From Cornus controversa (lineage: Eukaryota; Streptophyta; Magnoliopsida; Cornales; Cornaceae), in contig CM048853.1 in NCBI GenBank assembly GCA_026545225.1, positions 45,772,755 through 45,836,754 of the forward strand: a stretch of 64,000 nt of DNA. The letters run 5' to 3'. Below are positions 36,051 to 47,926 of this stretch, piece by piece. The notes beneath the pieces were generated by a model. That model was not told the DNA's origin. It searched no databases and was given only the letters and a program-made list of their open reading frames with translations. The translations under genes were made by a program, and so were the position numbers. The number at the start of each line of letters is the position of its first letter. The first letter of the stretch is position 1.

Positions 36051-36355
36051 TATTATATATATATAGGGTGCCATTTTTATATTGTAGGTCTCACATTTAT
36101 TCAATGAATAGGGTATTTTGTATTTTCAAGCTTCATTGAACCATTTATAAAATAAATAAAAAAAGTTTGAGGAACTGCGGTTCGGAACCGGAACCGAACC
36201 GAGAACCGCGGTTTGGTTCCTCACGATTCCAACCCTTAACAGTTCCGATTCAGGTTCCAAAAATTAGGAACCATTGGTAACGGTTCGGGTTCCGGTTCGG
36301 GTTCCGATTCCGATTCCACTAAGAACCGTGAAGAACCGTACCATGTGCACCCCTA
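35758..36355. mobile_element. hAT-type MITE of GGAACC-rich style
   Basis: Ends are TAGAAGTGCAC on the left and GTGCACCCCTA on the right. The 8-bp flanks are GTCTTAAT (35750-35757) and ATCTTAAT (36356-36363), one mismatch. The arms are packed with GGAACCG/CGGTTCC words on both strands, and an (AT)n run lies at 36008-36048. A fragment of the same style is at about 55866-55985. Confidence 0.8.
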
Positions 36356-36700
36356 ATCTTAATCACACTAGATGTTGGGCCAACATATGATACGGAGCAA
36401 TTTTCTCTTAGACTTGTCTGTTTTATTTTAAATATAAGAAATAAAAAGTTAACACTTCTTTTTCTTTTTACATATTTAAAATTTAAGATAATACCTCACC
36501 AATTTGAAAGAAATTCTTCCTTATTAGTGTGGAGACAAGTATTGTTAGACTTTTCTTTTGAAAAGTACCGAATTACACCAAACGAATAGTGTTGTTTGAC
36601 TCCTAATTGTGCAATTTTTCTTAATACAGTCTTACTTTTTCATTAAATGAACAAATAACGATATATAGTTTGAATGAGATTTATGTGAGTGGGATGGTGG

Positions 36701-37478
36701 TGTTGGAAAAATATATGCGTATATGTTACTATTTAAGATATAAAGCAATTATACTAACATGTTAAATCACATAAACATAATAGAAAATCTCTTACCATTT
36801 CACAATATATAAAAACCTTCTATAAGTTTCTATATCAAGTAAGATTATAACACATGTAATAATCTAGACTACTGAACTCATGTACAGTACATATATCATA
36901 TGTTATATAAACCATAAAAATATAACAGAACTTAAAATATATATAAATACTGAAGAACCTGTAGATCGAGGCTAGAGTTAGACTCTATGTCCTTAAGACA
37001 ATTATCGCCCCGCAATGGTGTTGAACGGACTCTTGGCGACTATCTCCCAGGATACAACGATCTTCATCTCAATCAGTAGCAACACTACAAACCAACTGAG
37101 CTTCTGCGAACCACCTGTGTGTTTGTACTCTCTTGGACTTGACTTTCTTAACCCGTTGGTTCAGACCAAACTACTTAGACTTAGACGTGGAGAGAAGAAG
37201 TAGTATTGAAAACATATATTACAAATGAAAGTAAATGGCCTATTTATAGGCATACTAGTACCCTTTCAAAAGTACTTGAATAGGCATGGGACACGTCCCC
37301 TTTCAAAAGTACCCGAATAGGCATGGGACACGTCTTTTGGTGCAAAAGGTTGCAACTCGTACTGTTTCAATTTTAAACAATACTAATTGTGTCTATTCGA
37401 TACTAACAGACACTTTTGGTGTCTATTCAGTGTGAATCGCACTGTTTCACATTTAATTTTCATTCAAATTTTCTAACA
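36701..37478 (-). repeat. Left LTR (3' LTR in element orientation)
   Basis: Begins TGTTGG, ends CTAACA. It pairs with 42347-43126 almost base for base, starting right after the GGTGG target duplication. Confidence 0.93.
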
Positions 37479-38458
37479 ATCCCCCACATGAATGAAAATT
37501 AATATAATTTAAAAAATAGACTTTGACTTCCACTAAGAGAGTACAGTTGGAAAGTTATTGCATCGAGATAGATAGCTTTTGGCCTTGAATCTTCCCTAGT
37601 GTAATACTATCGGATTTACTGGGCTAACTAGTGACATAAAGTCTTGAACTATTCAGCCGTTTGTGTAAAACCAGACAATAGTATACACACAATACCTTTC
37701 CGCACAAAGCTGGTTCTTTCGGTTGTGTTCATTTTGGCCCTGAACAAATCTTGGTATTCATGAGTGCTCTAGAGAATTTAGCCTTTCATTCCCATAGAAG
37801 AGGCCCACTTCACACTCATATAGGTGATTCTCTATTAAGAGTATCCTGCCATACTCCACTTGAATTTCCAAGATATAGGAATCACTAAAAGCTTTTACTT
37901 AACCTGATACCCACGACAGGCAGCACTGTGTCATCATAGGAATAGGTAGAAGATAAAATCTTCCAGTGCTATTGGTGAATCACTCAAAATTTCAGTTGTC
38001 CCTTTGAATCTAGATCTTGGGATCTCCAGTCAGCTAGATAGGGTTTCCATTAAGGTGACTCGTTAGTTTTAGGCTTTAAGCCTATTCCCCTCAATGACAT
38101 TATCACTTACTCTCTAATTCAACCTTTCATATATGTGGCCACCAAGTTGTTCTTTGATCTATACACTCTATAGAGATTTTCTCATTTGAGAGCAGTGGCA
38201 TAGGTGTTAGCCAGTTTTGAATATCCTTTAAGAATTTTTACCACTTCTTAATCATTCTTGCTTTATTTAAAGCAACTAACTTATATTCCATGCATGACAA
38301 CACCTTTAATATTAAAGACATGTCCATTCGTGAATATAAAGTCTTTTATATCCCTTAATACCAATGTCAATCCTTGATAAATACAATCATTAATTTCAAG
38401 ATGGATCTCAACCACCTCAATACAGTTAATATTTTCTCGGATTGCTTGTATATCAAGT

Positions 38459-40733
38459 TGTTACCCAAGATTTGTCCCTAGAGGGGGGGTGAATAGGGAC
38501 AATAGGCAAACGATGAAACTTTTTCGATTGAGCTCATTTTGACAAAAGAAATGTTCATGAAAGTGCAACGTATCATGCTTGTAGTGTGTGGAAATGTTGA
38601 TTGTGTGTTTAATCAAAACCATGATATGCAAATTGATTGACAAAAAGGTGATCAAATAAATACTCAATCAATTTATAATACAATCAATTCCACAACTCAA
38701 CCAATATATTCCAAGCATACATCCCATCCTCCTCATATGAAGTATTTAAATAACATTCATTAAATAAACAGTTATAAAACAAATGCTAACAAAATAAAGG
38801 AGAAAACCTATCAAAAGGGTACTTGAGCAATTATCTATGAATATGATGTAAAGAATAAAACTCACATAGACAATTAATCAAGCACTTGGAGTGCTACTCA
38901 TTCATTCATAAAATGGTTTATTGGATAATGAATGAAATGAGCTAAGTAAGTATATGTCTACCAATGCTAAAATGGAATTAAAGCTCATAGAGACATTTTG
39001 TCAAACATATGGTGTGCAACTTAATTGGAGATGAAAAATCAAATAAGTACTCAATCAATCAACATACTCCAAGCATTCATATATAAAGCATAATGAAGTT
39101 AAATATATAAAATGCTATTAAGTAAAGGAGTTAAGGGTTAGAGAAATGCAAACCAAGCAACACCACGATATTTACATGGTTCGGCAACTCCGGCCTACGT
39201 CCATGCCTCAAGAGCTCATCTTGAGGTATCCACTATGAAGCTTCCCTTAAGGGTGGAAAGCAAACCTCTACAATTGCCAAGTCCAACACTTGGTCTTCTT
39301 TGCTCCGGTGAACACTTCACCAAGACTTTATTGCCAAGCGCATAACTTGGTCTTCCATTCACTTTTGATGGCTCAAGTGAGAACCTTTACAAGCTTCCAT
39401 GAAGCAATCCCTTTTTGCCAAGAGCACATCTTGGACTTCCTCTCAAATAGGATGAATAGGAGTTTGAGTACAATAGAAAATATCCCTCAATGGATAGATA
39501 CACAAATGATAGCTCACATACCTAGAGTTATAATTGATGAATCAATATAAAAGCTCAACTCTAGATGAATATGAAAGATGAACAATAGATATGCAATGTA
39601 AGTTCACTCTTTCTCTTTTTCTTACAAGAGAGTTTCTACCAATTGATATGAGATGAATGATTCATGGTAGAACTCACTCACAATATGTATAAACTAAATG
39701 CACAAGGTGAGTTTCTCTCTTGGTCTCTTCCCTCTCTTAGCTAAAAACAGCCCCAAACACATATATATAGAGTCTTTGAAAAAATATAGCTGTTGGAGGG
39801 TAGTTGTGAGCATTAAATGCACCAAACTAGCCGTTAGATTCAGATCCAGCAACTTTCAGTCGGTTGAAAATGATGTTTCAGTCAGCTGAAAATAATGTTT
39901 CAATCATTCAAACTTACTGTTACTTTCAGTCGGCTGAAACTGCATTTTCAGTCGGCTGAAAGTGCATTTTCAGCAAGCTGAAACTCAACTTTCAGCAATC
40001 TGAAAGTGCATTTTCAGCAAGCTGAAACTCAACTTTCAGCAAGCTCAAACTGGGTTTGAAGTTCATTGACTAAATGAGAATATTGAGTATTTAAGATATT
40101 TCCAATTGGAGATCATCTCAATATTACATAAGGCTTTTTATGATTTAAACATATAAGTTCAAAGCCTTATTGCTCTAATTCCTAGAGACCATTCCAAATG
40201 ATATGATTGAAATACATGGTCCTAGTTATGACTTAATAATTGAGTTCTTCCAAAGCTTATGAAGGCTTGAACTAACTCAACCTTTAGAAAAGGCCTCATG
40301 ATTCTATAAATGAAGTTCATGGCCTATTGTTTATACTCTAAGGACTTATGAATGATATGAATTATATGCATTGGTCCTAGAGCTTTCATGTGAGTGCATC
40401 AAAGTAACTTTACAATAAATATAAGCACTCACCCAAGACTATCCTACCCAAGTCTTTTGATCTTCAAATCTTTAAGCTCTTGGGTTCCTTCATCATGTGG
40501 CTTCACTTCAACTTCGCCATTGATCTTTGATTATTGATCTTTGAGCTCTATGATCATGTGGCTTCATATATCTTCTTGTAAGTTCCTTTGAAGTCCAAAG
40601 CCTTTAAGATACTTGAGATAATTTGATACCTTGTAAATTATACACTCAAGTAAACTTATTAGATCTACACTACAATAGATTGTTATCATCAAAATCACTC
40701 AAATAACCTTTGGTTGAAACCTTGAGGTCAACA
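38459..40733 (-). mobile_element. Nested solo LTR of the Sirevirus-like family
   Basis: Begins TGTTACCC and ends GGTCAACA, with an exact 5-bp duplication CAAGT at 38454-38458 and 40734-40738. It is homologous to the LTR at 1236-3745 and in the same orientation. No internal retroelement sequence follows, so it is a solo LTR left by recombination between two LTRs. It lies inside the interior of the element at 36701-43126. Confidence 0.88.
39854..40047 (+). repeat. Array of palindromic TTTCAGTCGGCTGAAA-type units
   Basis: About nine units spaced roughly 20-23 bp apart. Each is a self-complementary word such as TTTCAGTCGGCTGAAA or TTTCAGCAAGCTGAAA. At the matching place in the other LTR (near 2360-2460) the repeated word is AGTCGACTTT instead. 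This is a fast-changing palindromic region of the LTR. Confidence 0.85.
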
Positions 40734-42346
40734 CAAGTTATTTGCAACTTGTCATTTGGATCACAACAACATAGTTAGAAAACATATCCATCTAGAGTAT
40801 CTTTAGCATGCATCATACTCATTGACATGTAACCAACTAACCTATGTGATTGATTTAGTGTTTGTTCCAATTTACATATAGATTTTTTAAGTTTGCACAT
40901 TCTCTTTTCATAATTTAAAACTATGAACCCTCATTGATTATTTCAAATCAATTTTCCATTAATAGAACCTTCCTCTATATTCTTGAATTATACACAAGAT
41001 ATGTTCCATTAATATCCTAATAATTTTAGGATTGTCACATTATGTAGACACCCCCACATTTCAAAATATTTATAGAAAGATATAAGGTCTTTCTATATAT
41101 CATTCAACAGGTGTCTTAATAATTTTCTTAATGAGGTATAAGACTTAAATTTGAGAATAGTTGAGCTTCCCTCACAACTTCTGGATAATCCAGAATTTAT
41201 CTACAAATCATTTGTACTTTAGGGTGCTTGCATTTTAGCAATATCATTTCAATTAAATTGCTAAATTGGCTCTTAACCTCATTCTCAAAAATTTATTTCA
41301 CATTATCTTGTGTAATTCCTATCAAAGTATTAAATAATTTTTCCATCTCTCATGTGCACAGATATTAAGTCACATATATCATTGTGATTTAACGCTAGAG
41401 ATACAACACTCTTTTGTATGAGTGAAAATAAACTCTAGTTAATTTCCTTTCACATGTGCCAAATTAGAGTTAGGACATTCACACAAGTAGAAAAATTAAC
41501 TTGATTCCAGGTTTACACACCCTTAGATTTAATACACATGAACTCATTGAAGAACGAGTTCTCTCACTAAGGTTATTTCTAATATAACCTTATTTTGATA
41601 GTAGAGGATTTTCTTAAGAAGATTTAACCTTCATATTTGATAAATAATACAATCCTCTTATCAGAGCAGATATGATGAGAAATATCGATTCATCACCCTC
41701 TGATTTGACGACTAGATTCATTTTAGAAATCATGATAAACACCATTTATCATATGTACTCTCAATGGTCTTATATGGTGTATATTTCTTTCATACCCATT
41801 ATTCCTTTAACACAACATGTGCCTTGGAGAATGTCTCAAAATTTCTCCTTACTCTCGACAAGAATAATTATCTCTATTATACTTGTCATTCTTCACATTA
41901 TAAAAATATTAGTAAATACAACACTAATTTAAATGTAACAGTAGATCAATATTTTATAAAAATTGAATAACATGAATCATACTTAAATTTATCACCAAGA
42001 TATAAGTATATTACATGCGCATCATAAAAATACCAATTATGTAATATCAAGTTCAACTTAAATCGTATGATTTATATATATTTGAATTTACAAAAGAATA
42101 AAATGCATATTCAATATCACACCAATATTGAATTAAGGCATATCACAAACTTGACCAATTAATATTATATCACAAATATTGAATTTCACAAAATAAATAA
42201 TACTTTATGTGTTACTGATTTAACTAATATTGAACTCATCAATATTTTATACTTCATATAAAATCAGTATCTTAAATAGTACCATATATACAATAGCAGA
42301 GCACTTAATTGTCTTAAGATTGTTGAAAAAATAATTGTCTTAAGAT

Positions 42347-43126
42347 TGTTGGAAAAATATATGCGTATATGTGTTACTATTTAAGATATAAAGCAATTAT
42401 ACCAACATGTTAAATCACATAAACATAATAGAAAATCTCTTACCATTTCACAATATATAAAAACCTTCTATAAGTTTCTATATCAAGTAAGATTATAACA
42501 CATGTAATAATCTAGACTACTGAACTCATGTACAGTACATATATCATATGTTATATAAACCATAAAAATATAACAGAACTTAAAATATATATAACTACTG
42601 AAGAACCTGTAGATCGAGGCTAGAGTTAGACTCTATGTCCTTAAGACAATTATCGCCCCGCAATGGTGTTGAACGGACTCTTGGCGACTGTCTCCCAGGA
42701 TACAACGATCTTCATCTCAATCAGTAGCAACACTACAAACCAACTGAGCTTCTGCGAACCACCTGTGTGTTTGTACTCTCTTGGACTTGACTTTCTTAAC
42801 TCGTTGGTTCAGACCAAACTACTCAGACTTAGACGTGGAGAGAAGAAGTAGTATTGAAAACATATATTACAAATGAAAGTAAATGGCCTATTTATAGGCA
42901 TACTAGTACCCTTTCAAAAATACTTGAATAGGCATGGGACACGTCCCCTTTTAAAAGTACCCGAATAGGCATGGGACACGTCTTTTGGTGCAAAAGGTTG
43001 CAACTCGTACTGTTTCAATTTTAAACAATACTAATTGTGTCTATTCGATACTAACAGACACTTTTGGTGTCTATTCAGTGTGAATCGCACTGTTTCACAT
43101 TTAATTTTCATTCAAATTTTCTAACA
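42347..43126 (-). repeat. Right LTR (5' LTR in element orientation)
   Basis: Mate of 36701-37478. It ends in CTAACA before GGTGG. Just left of it, a TAATTGTCTTAAGATTGTTG segment is present twice in a row (about 42306-42350), partly duplicating the LTR edge. Confidence 0.93.
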
Positions 43127-43131
43127 GGTGG

Positions 43132-44553
43132 TGCCCATCAGATGACATCACCATGATATCATGTGACGATGCCCACCCCTCTACTCTATTCACATAAATT
43201 TTTTTCAAACATCTCAAATTCGGACCATATATTATCACTCTAAACGAATATAGGCAAAAACTTTTAGTCATTCAAAGTCGAAATTGATAAATAATTAAAA
43301 CGTTGTCATATATCTACCGAATTGTCGAATGACTCTCATATCACCCCCATTCCGCAACGGTCGAATTTCAGAGGATTAATCATTAATCATAATTAAATGT
43401 AGTCCTATAGTTGGAAACAGTAATCCTCTAACAAACCCCAACCTCCATGACTCATGAGAATCTCTTTTTCATCCATTTCCAACATAAAGAAGTAATAACA
43501 AGAGGTTGTGTATGGATGGATGTGATAGTTAAGCTTCCTTTTCAATTTTATTTATTTGTTTTTGAATTAGATAATTAATCTAGGTTGAATAGTCTCAAAG
43601 ATTGCATTCATTGTAAAATTACTTATATCCATTGAGTTTTGAATTTCTTATTTTCTACATTTGCATGCTTAATTAATTTGAAAGAGAACACTAAAATATG
43701 GCATGTGGAAAATTTGGAATTGCTTTACCTATTAAACAAAAAATAAAATAAAAAAATTCCATCAATTCATATGATGTGAGAGAACTTTCTAAGTGGAAGA
43801 AAAAAATCATACAAGACAAAACCTATATATAGGGCTGTCTATTGTGATATTCAGTACAATTAATCATATAAAGAATGACGGTGATGGAAGAAAAATTGCT
43901 CGAAGCTAGTAACCTAAGAAGCATGGATACCATGATCGGATAAATTTAAAAAAAATAAGATATAAATACGATGAGAATACGACTATAAAATAATACTATA
44001 ATATATTAATATGTATTAATTATTTAACAAAAAATACTACATTACAGAAATACTTCAGTTTATCATCAAACAATTATGAACCAAACAAATTTATAAACAA
44101 AAATAGACAAATAGATTAAAGAACGAGACTTATTTAGTCATTTACATATATTTTGCTTAAATTTTTAATCACAACTTAGTCGCATATAATTTTCTTTTGA
44201 AATACTTGAATATATATCATTGTTACGAAGTGTTCGACAAGTATTCGAAAAGTATCCGAGAAGTGTCCTAAAAAAAAAAATGTCAGGACATGTCCGAAGA
44301 GTATTCAAATATTTGACACAGTGTTCAAGTATCTGACACGAATACGACACTCTCGGTAAAGTGTACGTACTTTCTACTTAGAAACTCATATATATGATAT
44401 GAGAGAATATCCTTGCAAGTGAAAAAAATAATAAAATACATTCCTTTATATATATATATAGATATATATGTGGGGCTTTCATATGTCATACTCATAATAA
44501 TCATACAAATTATATAATATTTTTGTGACAATGAAAAAGATTTGAGATCTTAC
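43132..44553. other. Remaining part of the last intron of the SWEET pseudogene
   Basis: AT-rich. No coding exon or element ends recognised. Confidence 0.45.
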
Positions 44554-46111
44554 CCCAAGAAACCAGTCTTGTACAAGCAAGGCATAGAAAGTCCAAATCC
44601 CTCCATTTAAGAAAAGGAAAAATGAGAGAAGGAATGGCATGTACTCCACGCTTTTAGTTGTCACCACCGTTTTCTGGCATTTTAATACATAATATATACG
44701 GTATATCAATATATATCTACAGCTAATCATCATCAACTTGAATTTCTACAAGGTTGTCCACATGAGAATTGATTACAGGAGTTGACAACAGCTATATATA
44801 AATGTCCAAAGAAGAAGAAAAAGATTATAAGAATCTAAATCCTCTGGTACATTTGTGTTTACCGTATTTTTCTGCAGTCCAATCTCGTCATATTTACTTT
44901 GAAATTTTATCATTTTAAATGGTGAACTTAGTAGTATAGTGGTAAAATTTTACCAAGTAAAATTTATCACTAAAAGTGGTGAAATTTAAAATAGGAAGTG
45001 ATGTGATTTTGATAAATAAGTGACGGTGACACATCTGTGGGTCACTGAATTTGCAATACCGCGTAGGATGCCCCCACTGAAGAGGATTCGGTTCCATTGT
45101 GGTAAAGACACAAGACAAATAACTGAAGAAAAACATATACACAAAATATATATAAACACACACAATTACACATATATCATGTACAATCAGTTAATGATGA
45201 TGATGATTAGTGACAAAATTATAAAGAAACTTAGGTATTGAAACTTGAAAGAAGACTTCTATAATTCTCTTTCTTCCTACAGTAGAACTTCAATAAATAA
45301 ATATTTGATAAATTAATAATTGTTTAAGTAATAAAATCTTCTGATTCTAACTTGCGTCAGTGTACTAAATTAATAACCTCGCTAAATGCATAAGATAATA
45401 AAAAAAATTTAGAAATTACATAAAAGAATAGCAAATAAAAATTCATAATACAATATTGAATAACTTTTTACTTGACAAATTCTATTTTCTCAATTCAATT
45501 GTTTTTCAAAATATGTATGTAAAGTTGTTTGCATTTTCTTTGTACCTAAACTGAACTCAACCTCATCCTTAATTTTTTTTGCAATACATACACCATCTCT
45601 AGAGTTTAAGAGTCTAAAACTAATGATTATTTATAGAGTTTATCTTCTATATACTTACTTGAAACATCTTTATATTTTTCTTGAAATTTCTTTATCTTAT
45701 ACGACTTTAGTCTTGACACTACATCTCTTCCTTTCCGGAGTCTTTCTATCTTCTACAATTAATCGTCTCTTCTATTTTAGAGTCTCTTGGACTTCTATAT
45801 ATTAACTTTTGACTGCATCAATTGTTTTTGGATTTATAAGTCATACATGTACAAGTAGTAGAAACATAATACATAATAATTTCTTTTGGTCCAAAGAGTA
45901 TTACTTTATATGGATTTTATTGTATTTGTATTGGAAAAAATATTGAGAGAGGAGAGAGAGAGATAGGTGACAAATAAAGTGAAGGAGATGGATGTGAGTT
46001 ATGGAAAAGTGATTTGAAAAGAGGGTGTATGAGAGAAAAATAACAACTAATAAAGGAAGATTTTTTTTCCACTGATAATAACATTGATGGAGATGATGAT
46101 GTTGATGCTAT

Positions 46112-46830
46112 GTATATGGAAAATGTTGAATATAATTCATGAATTAGTATCTCGAATTAGGTGGCTTATTATTTGGCATTAGGTGGTTGATTATTTCACA
46201 ACTTTCTATATTTTAAAAGTAATTATTTCGAAAGAAAAAGAGAAAAAATAGCAAAACTTATAATTATAGAATCTAAATCCTAACCTAACTCAATAATTTA
46301 GAATTCAAATTAAATTTTGTGCTCATATCTTTCTTTTAAAAGACTATTTTCATTAAATCTTTAAATAATTGAGACTAGAAACTACCAAAAAAATTCTATG
46401 ATTTATTTAACATAAGTTTGGAACTCTTTCTCTTGAATAAAAACTCTAATTTTCTTCACTATCTGTATGTAAATAATTAGATAAACACATAATATACTTA
46501 GAGATTCTTATAATTTATTTTGATTTGGTATTTTCAATCATAACTGAATTTTAAAGAAAGACCTAGTAAAGATGGAGAAAAGTCGAGAAAGTGCAAAAGA
46601 ATATATATATATAATAAATTATATATATAAAGAGAAAAAAATGAGAGAGAGAGAAACCCAGTTTGATTATAGTTCTGACTTTCTCATTTCGATGTGATTC
46701 CTTTAGTTTAATAAAATATTAAAACTTAAGAAAAATATAATATGCATCAAAGTAAAGGATATTTATGTCTTTTTAATATCACCATGTCATGTTCGATATA
46801 TACGATCTTGAATTTTATTCGAGATGTGCA
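46112..46830 (-). repeat. Dispersed repeat, copy 2 (intron 4 of the SWEET pseudogene)
   Basis: Reverse-complement partner of 569-1095, longer because of an additional segment at about 46510-46790 with an (AT)n run near 46602. It lies in the 2.4-kb intron between exons 4 and 5. Confidence 0.55.
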
Positions 46831-47688
46831 GTGCTGCTCATGTATATAACATAAGGATATCTTCGGTGTTAGAGAGGATCCGAACTTTATCAAGGGCGGA
46901 CATTGACTATTAGGTAGGACTCACTTATGATAGTCAACCACTACTATTACTTAGTAATGCAATCTCCTACTCTTGATGGAGCACGGGACCTCTCGCACTG
47001 AAGAGGATCCAAGACCATGCATATATGTGTTGTTGATTAAATTTGTACTAAATAAGTCTCTTACCATAGCTGCAAGAGGTGAACCATACATGACAATGTT
47101 TAGGCCTGCACACATGAAACCTATTACATCAATCCGAAGATCTCCATGAATTGCCGAGTGGGTGACCAAAAGTGCTGCTGCTAGGAACCCTACATCTAAA
47201 ATTCCAGCAAGTATGGCAGTTTTAGCCTGAAATAACATCCCAAGTTCTTATTACCATATTCATATTCATATGAATATGAATATTCAAATTGAGAATATAT
47301 AACTTACCCTGATTCTTGGAGGTGCATATATAAGGAACAAAGATAGATATATAATTTCCACCACGACGCCGAAACCGTTAACTGTGGCCACCAGGTAGCT
47401 TCCTGGCTTTGAAATTCCATAGTAAGTCCACAAAGATGAACTCAGTAATGTGCAAATGTAAGGAAGGCTCTCAAAATTCTCAGTTGAGCGATGCGTAACA
47501 ATCCGCCAGAATGTCCCTCTGCATAACAACAATTATATTCATATATATATATATATATATAGACACACACTTGCATATCATTAATGGCAAATTACAACAT
47601 TAAGAGACTCATAAGAGAAATGATAAGGATATAGGACCTTATTACATGCAAAAAAAACAACTAATCACTCTCTCTCATATATATATGT

Positions 47689-47691
<3 letters not shown>

Positions 47692-47739
<48 letters not shown>
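47692..47739. repeat. (TA)n microsatellite
   Basis: About 23 TA units, ending nine bases from the exon 2 donor of the SWEET pseudogene. Confidence 0.95.
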
Positions 47740-47741
<2 letters not shown>

Positions 47742-47926
47742 ATCTTACATGGGAGAAAGAAAGACAAGCATTCAGATGATGTTGCCTGAAACAAGTATAA
47801 CCAAAAAAGAACCGTTAAGAGTCTTCTTATATGATCGAATTCAAAAACCTTAGTATACAGAAAGAAAATAAAACAACATAAAATGGAGTAACCTATCACT
47901 CCAACAAAGAAACTCAAATTTTCCAT

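Larger units (their letters stand above)
36701..43126 (-). mobile_element. Young non-autonomous copia-like LTR retrotransposon
   Basis: The LTRs are 36701-37478 and 42347-43126 (TGTTGGAAAA...TTTCTAACA). They differ by about seven substitutions and one 2-bp indel over 780 bp, roughly 1 percent, so insertion is recent. A 5-bp target duplication GGTGG flanks it (36696-36700 and 43127-43131). Next to the left LTR the minus strand reads CATGTGGGGGAT just before TGTTAGAAAA, a copia-style polypurine tract, so the element points left. The internal 4.9 kb has no gag or pol frame and includes a nested solo LTR (38459-40733), leaving about 2.6 kb of its own non-coding interior. A 62-codon frame in each LTR is not a gene. 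It sits in the last intron of the SWEET pseudogene. Confidence 0.9.
33985..47926 (-). pseudogene. SWEET16/17-type sugar transporter pseudogene
   Basis: Six exons are recognisable: 47893-47926, 47749-47785, 47308-47518, 47065-47226, 44554-44673 and a probable last exon 33985-34161. Exon sizes 1-5 (34, 37, 211, 162 and 120 bp) equal those of the intact gene at 54327-59173. The translation has both MtN3/SWEET repeats, including TVNGFG, IVMYGSPLAAM, KTVVTTKSVEYMPF and VPNGSG, closest to clade IV SWEET16/17 tonoplast sugar transporters. Two lesions are visible. Exon 2 has an in-frame TGA at 47772-47774, where Ser follows GNII in relatives. The acceptor before GTACCAAAT of exon 6 reads GG instead of AG (34162-34163). 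The last intron is 10.4 kb because of the LTR element at 36701-43126. A sequencing error could explain one lesion but hardly both. Confidence 0.8.

Noticed and set aside
37015-37203. 62-codon ORF repeated at 42663-42851 with almost the same protein
   Set aside because: Both lie inside the two LTRs of one retrotransposon; the repetition reflects LTR identity, not a conserved gene.
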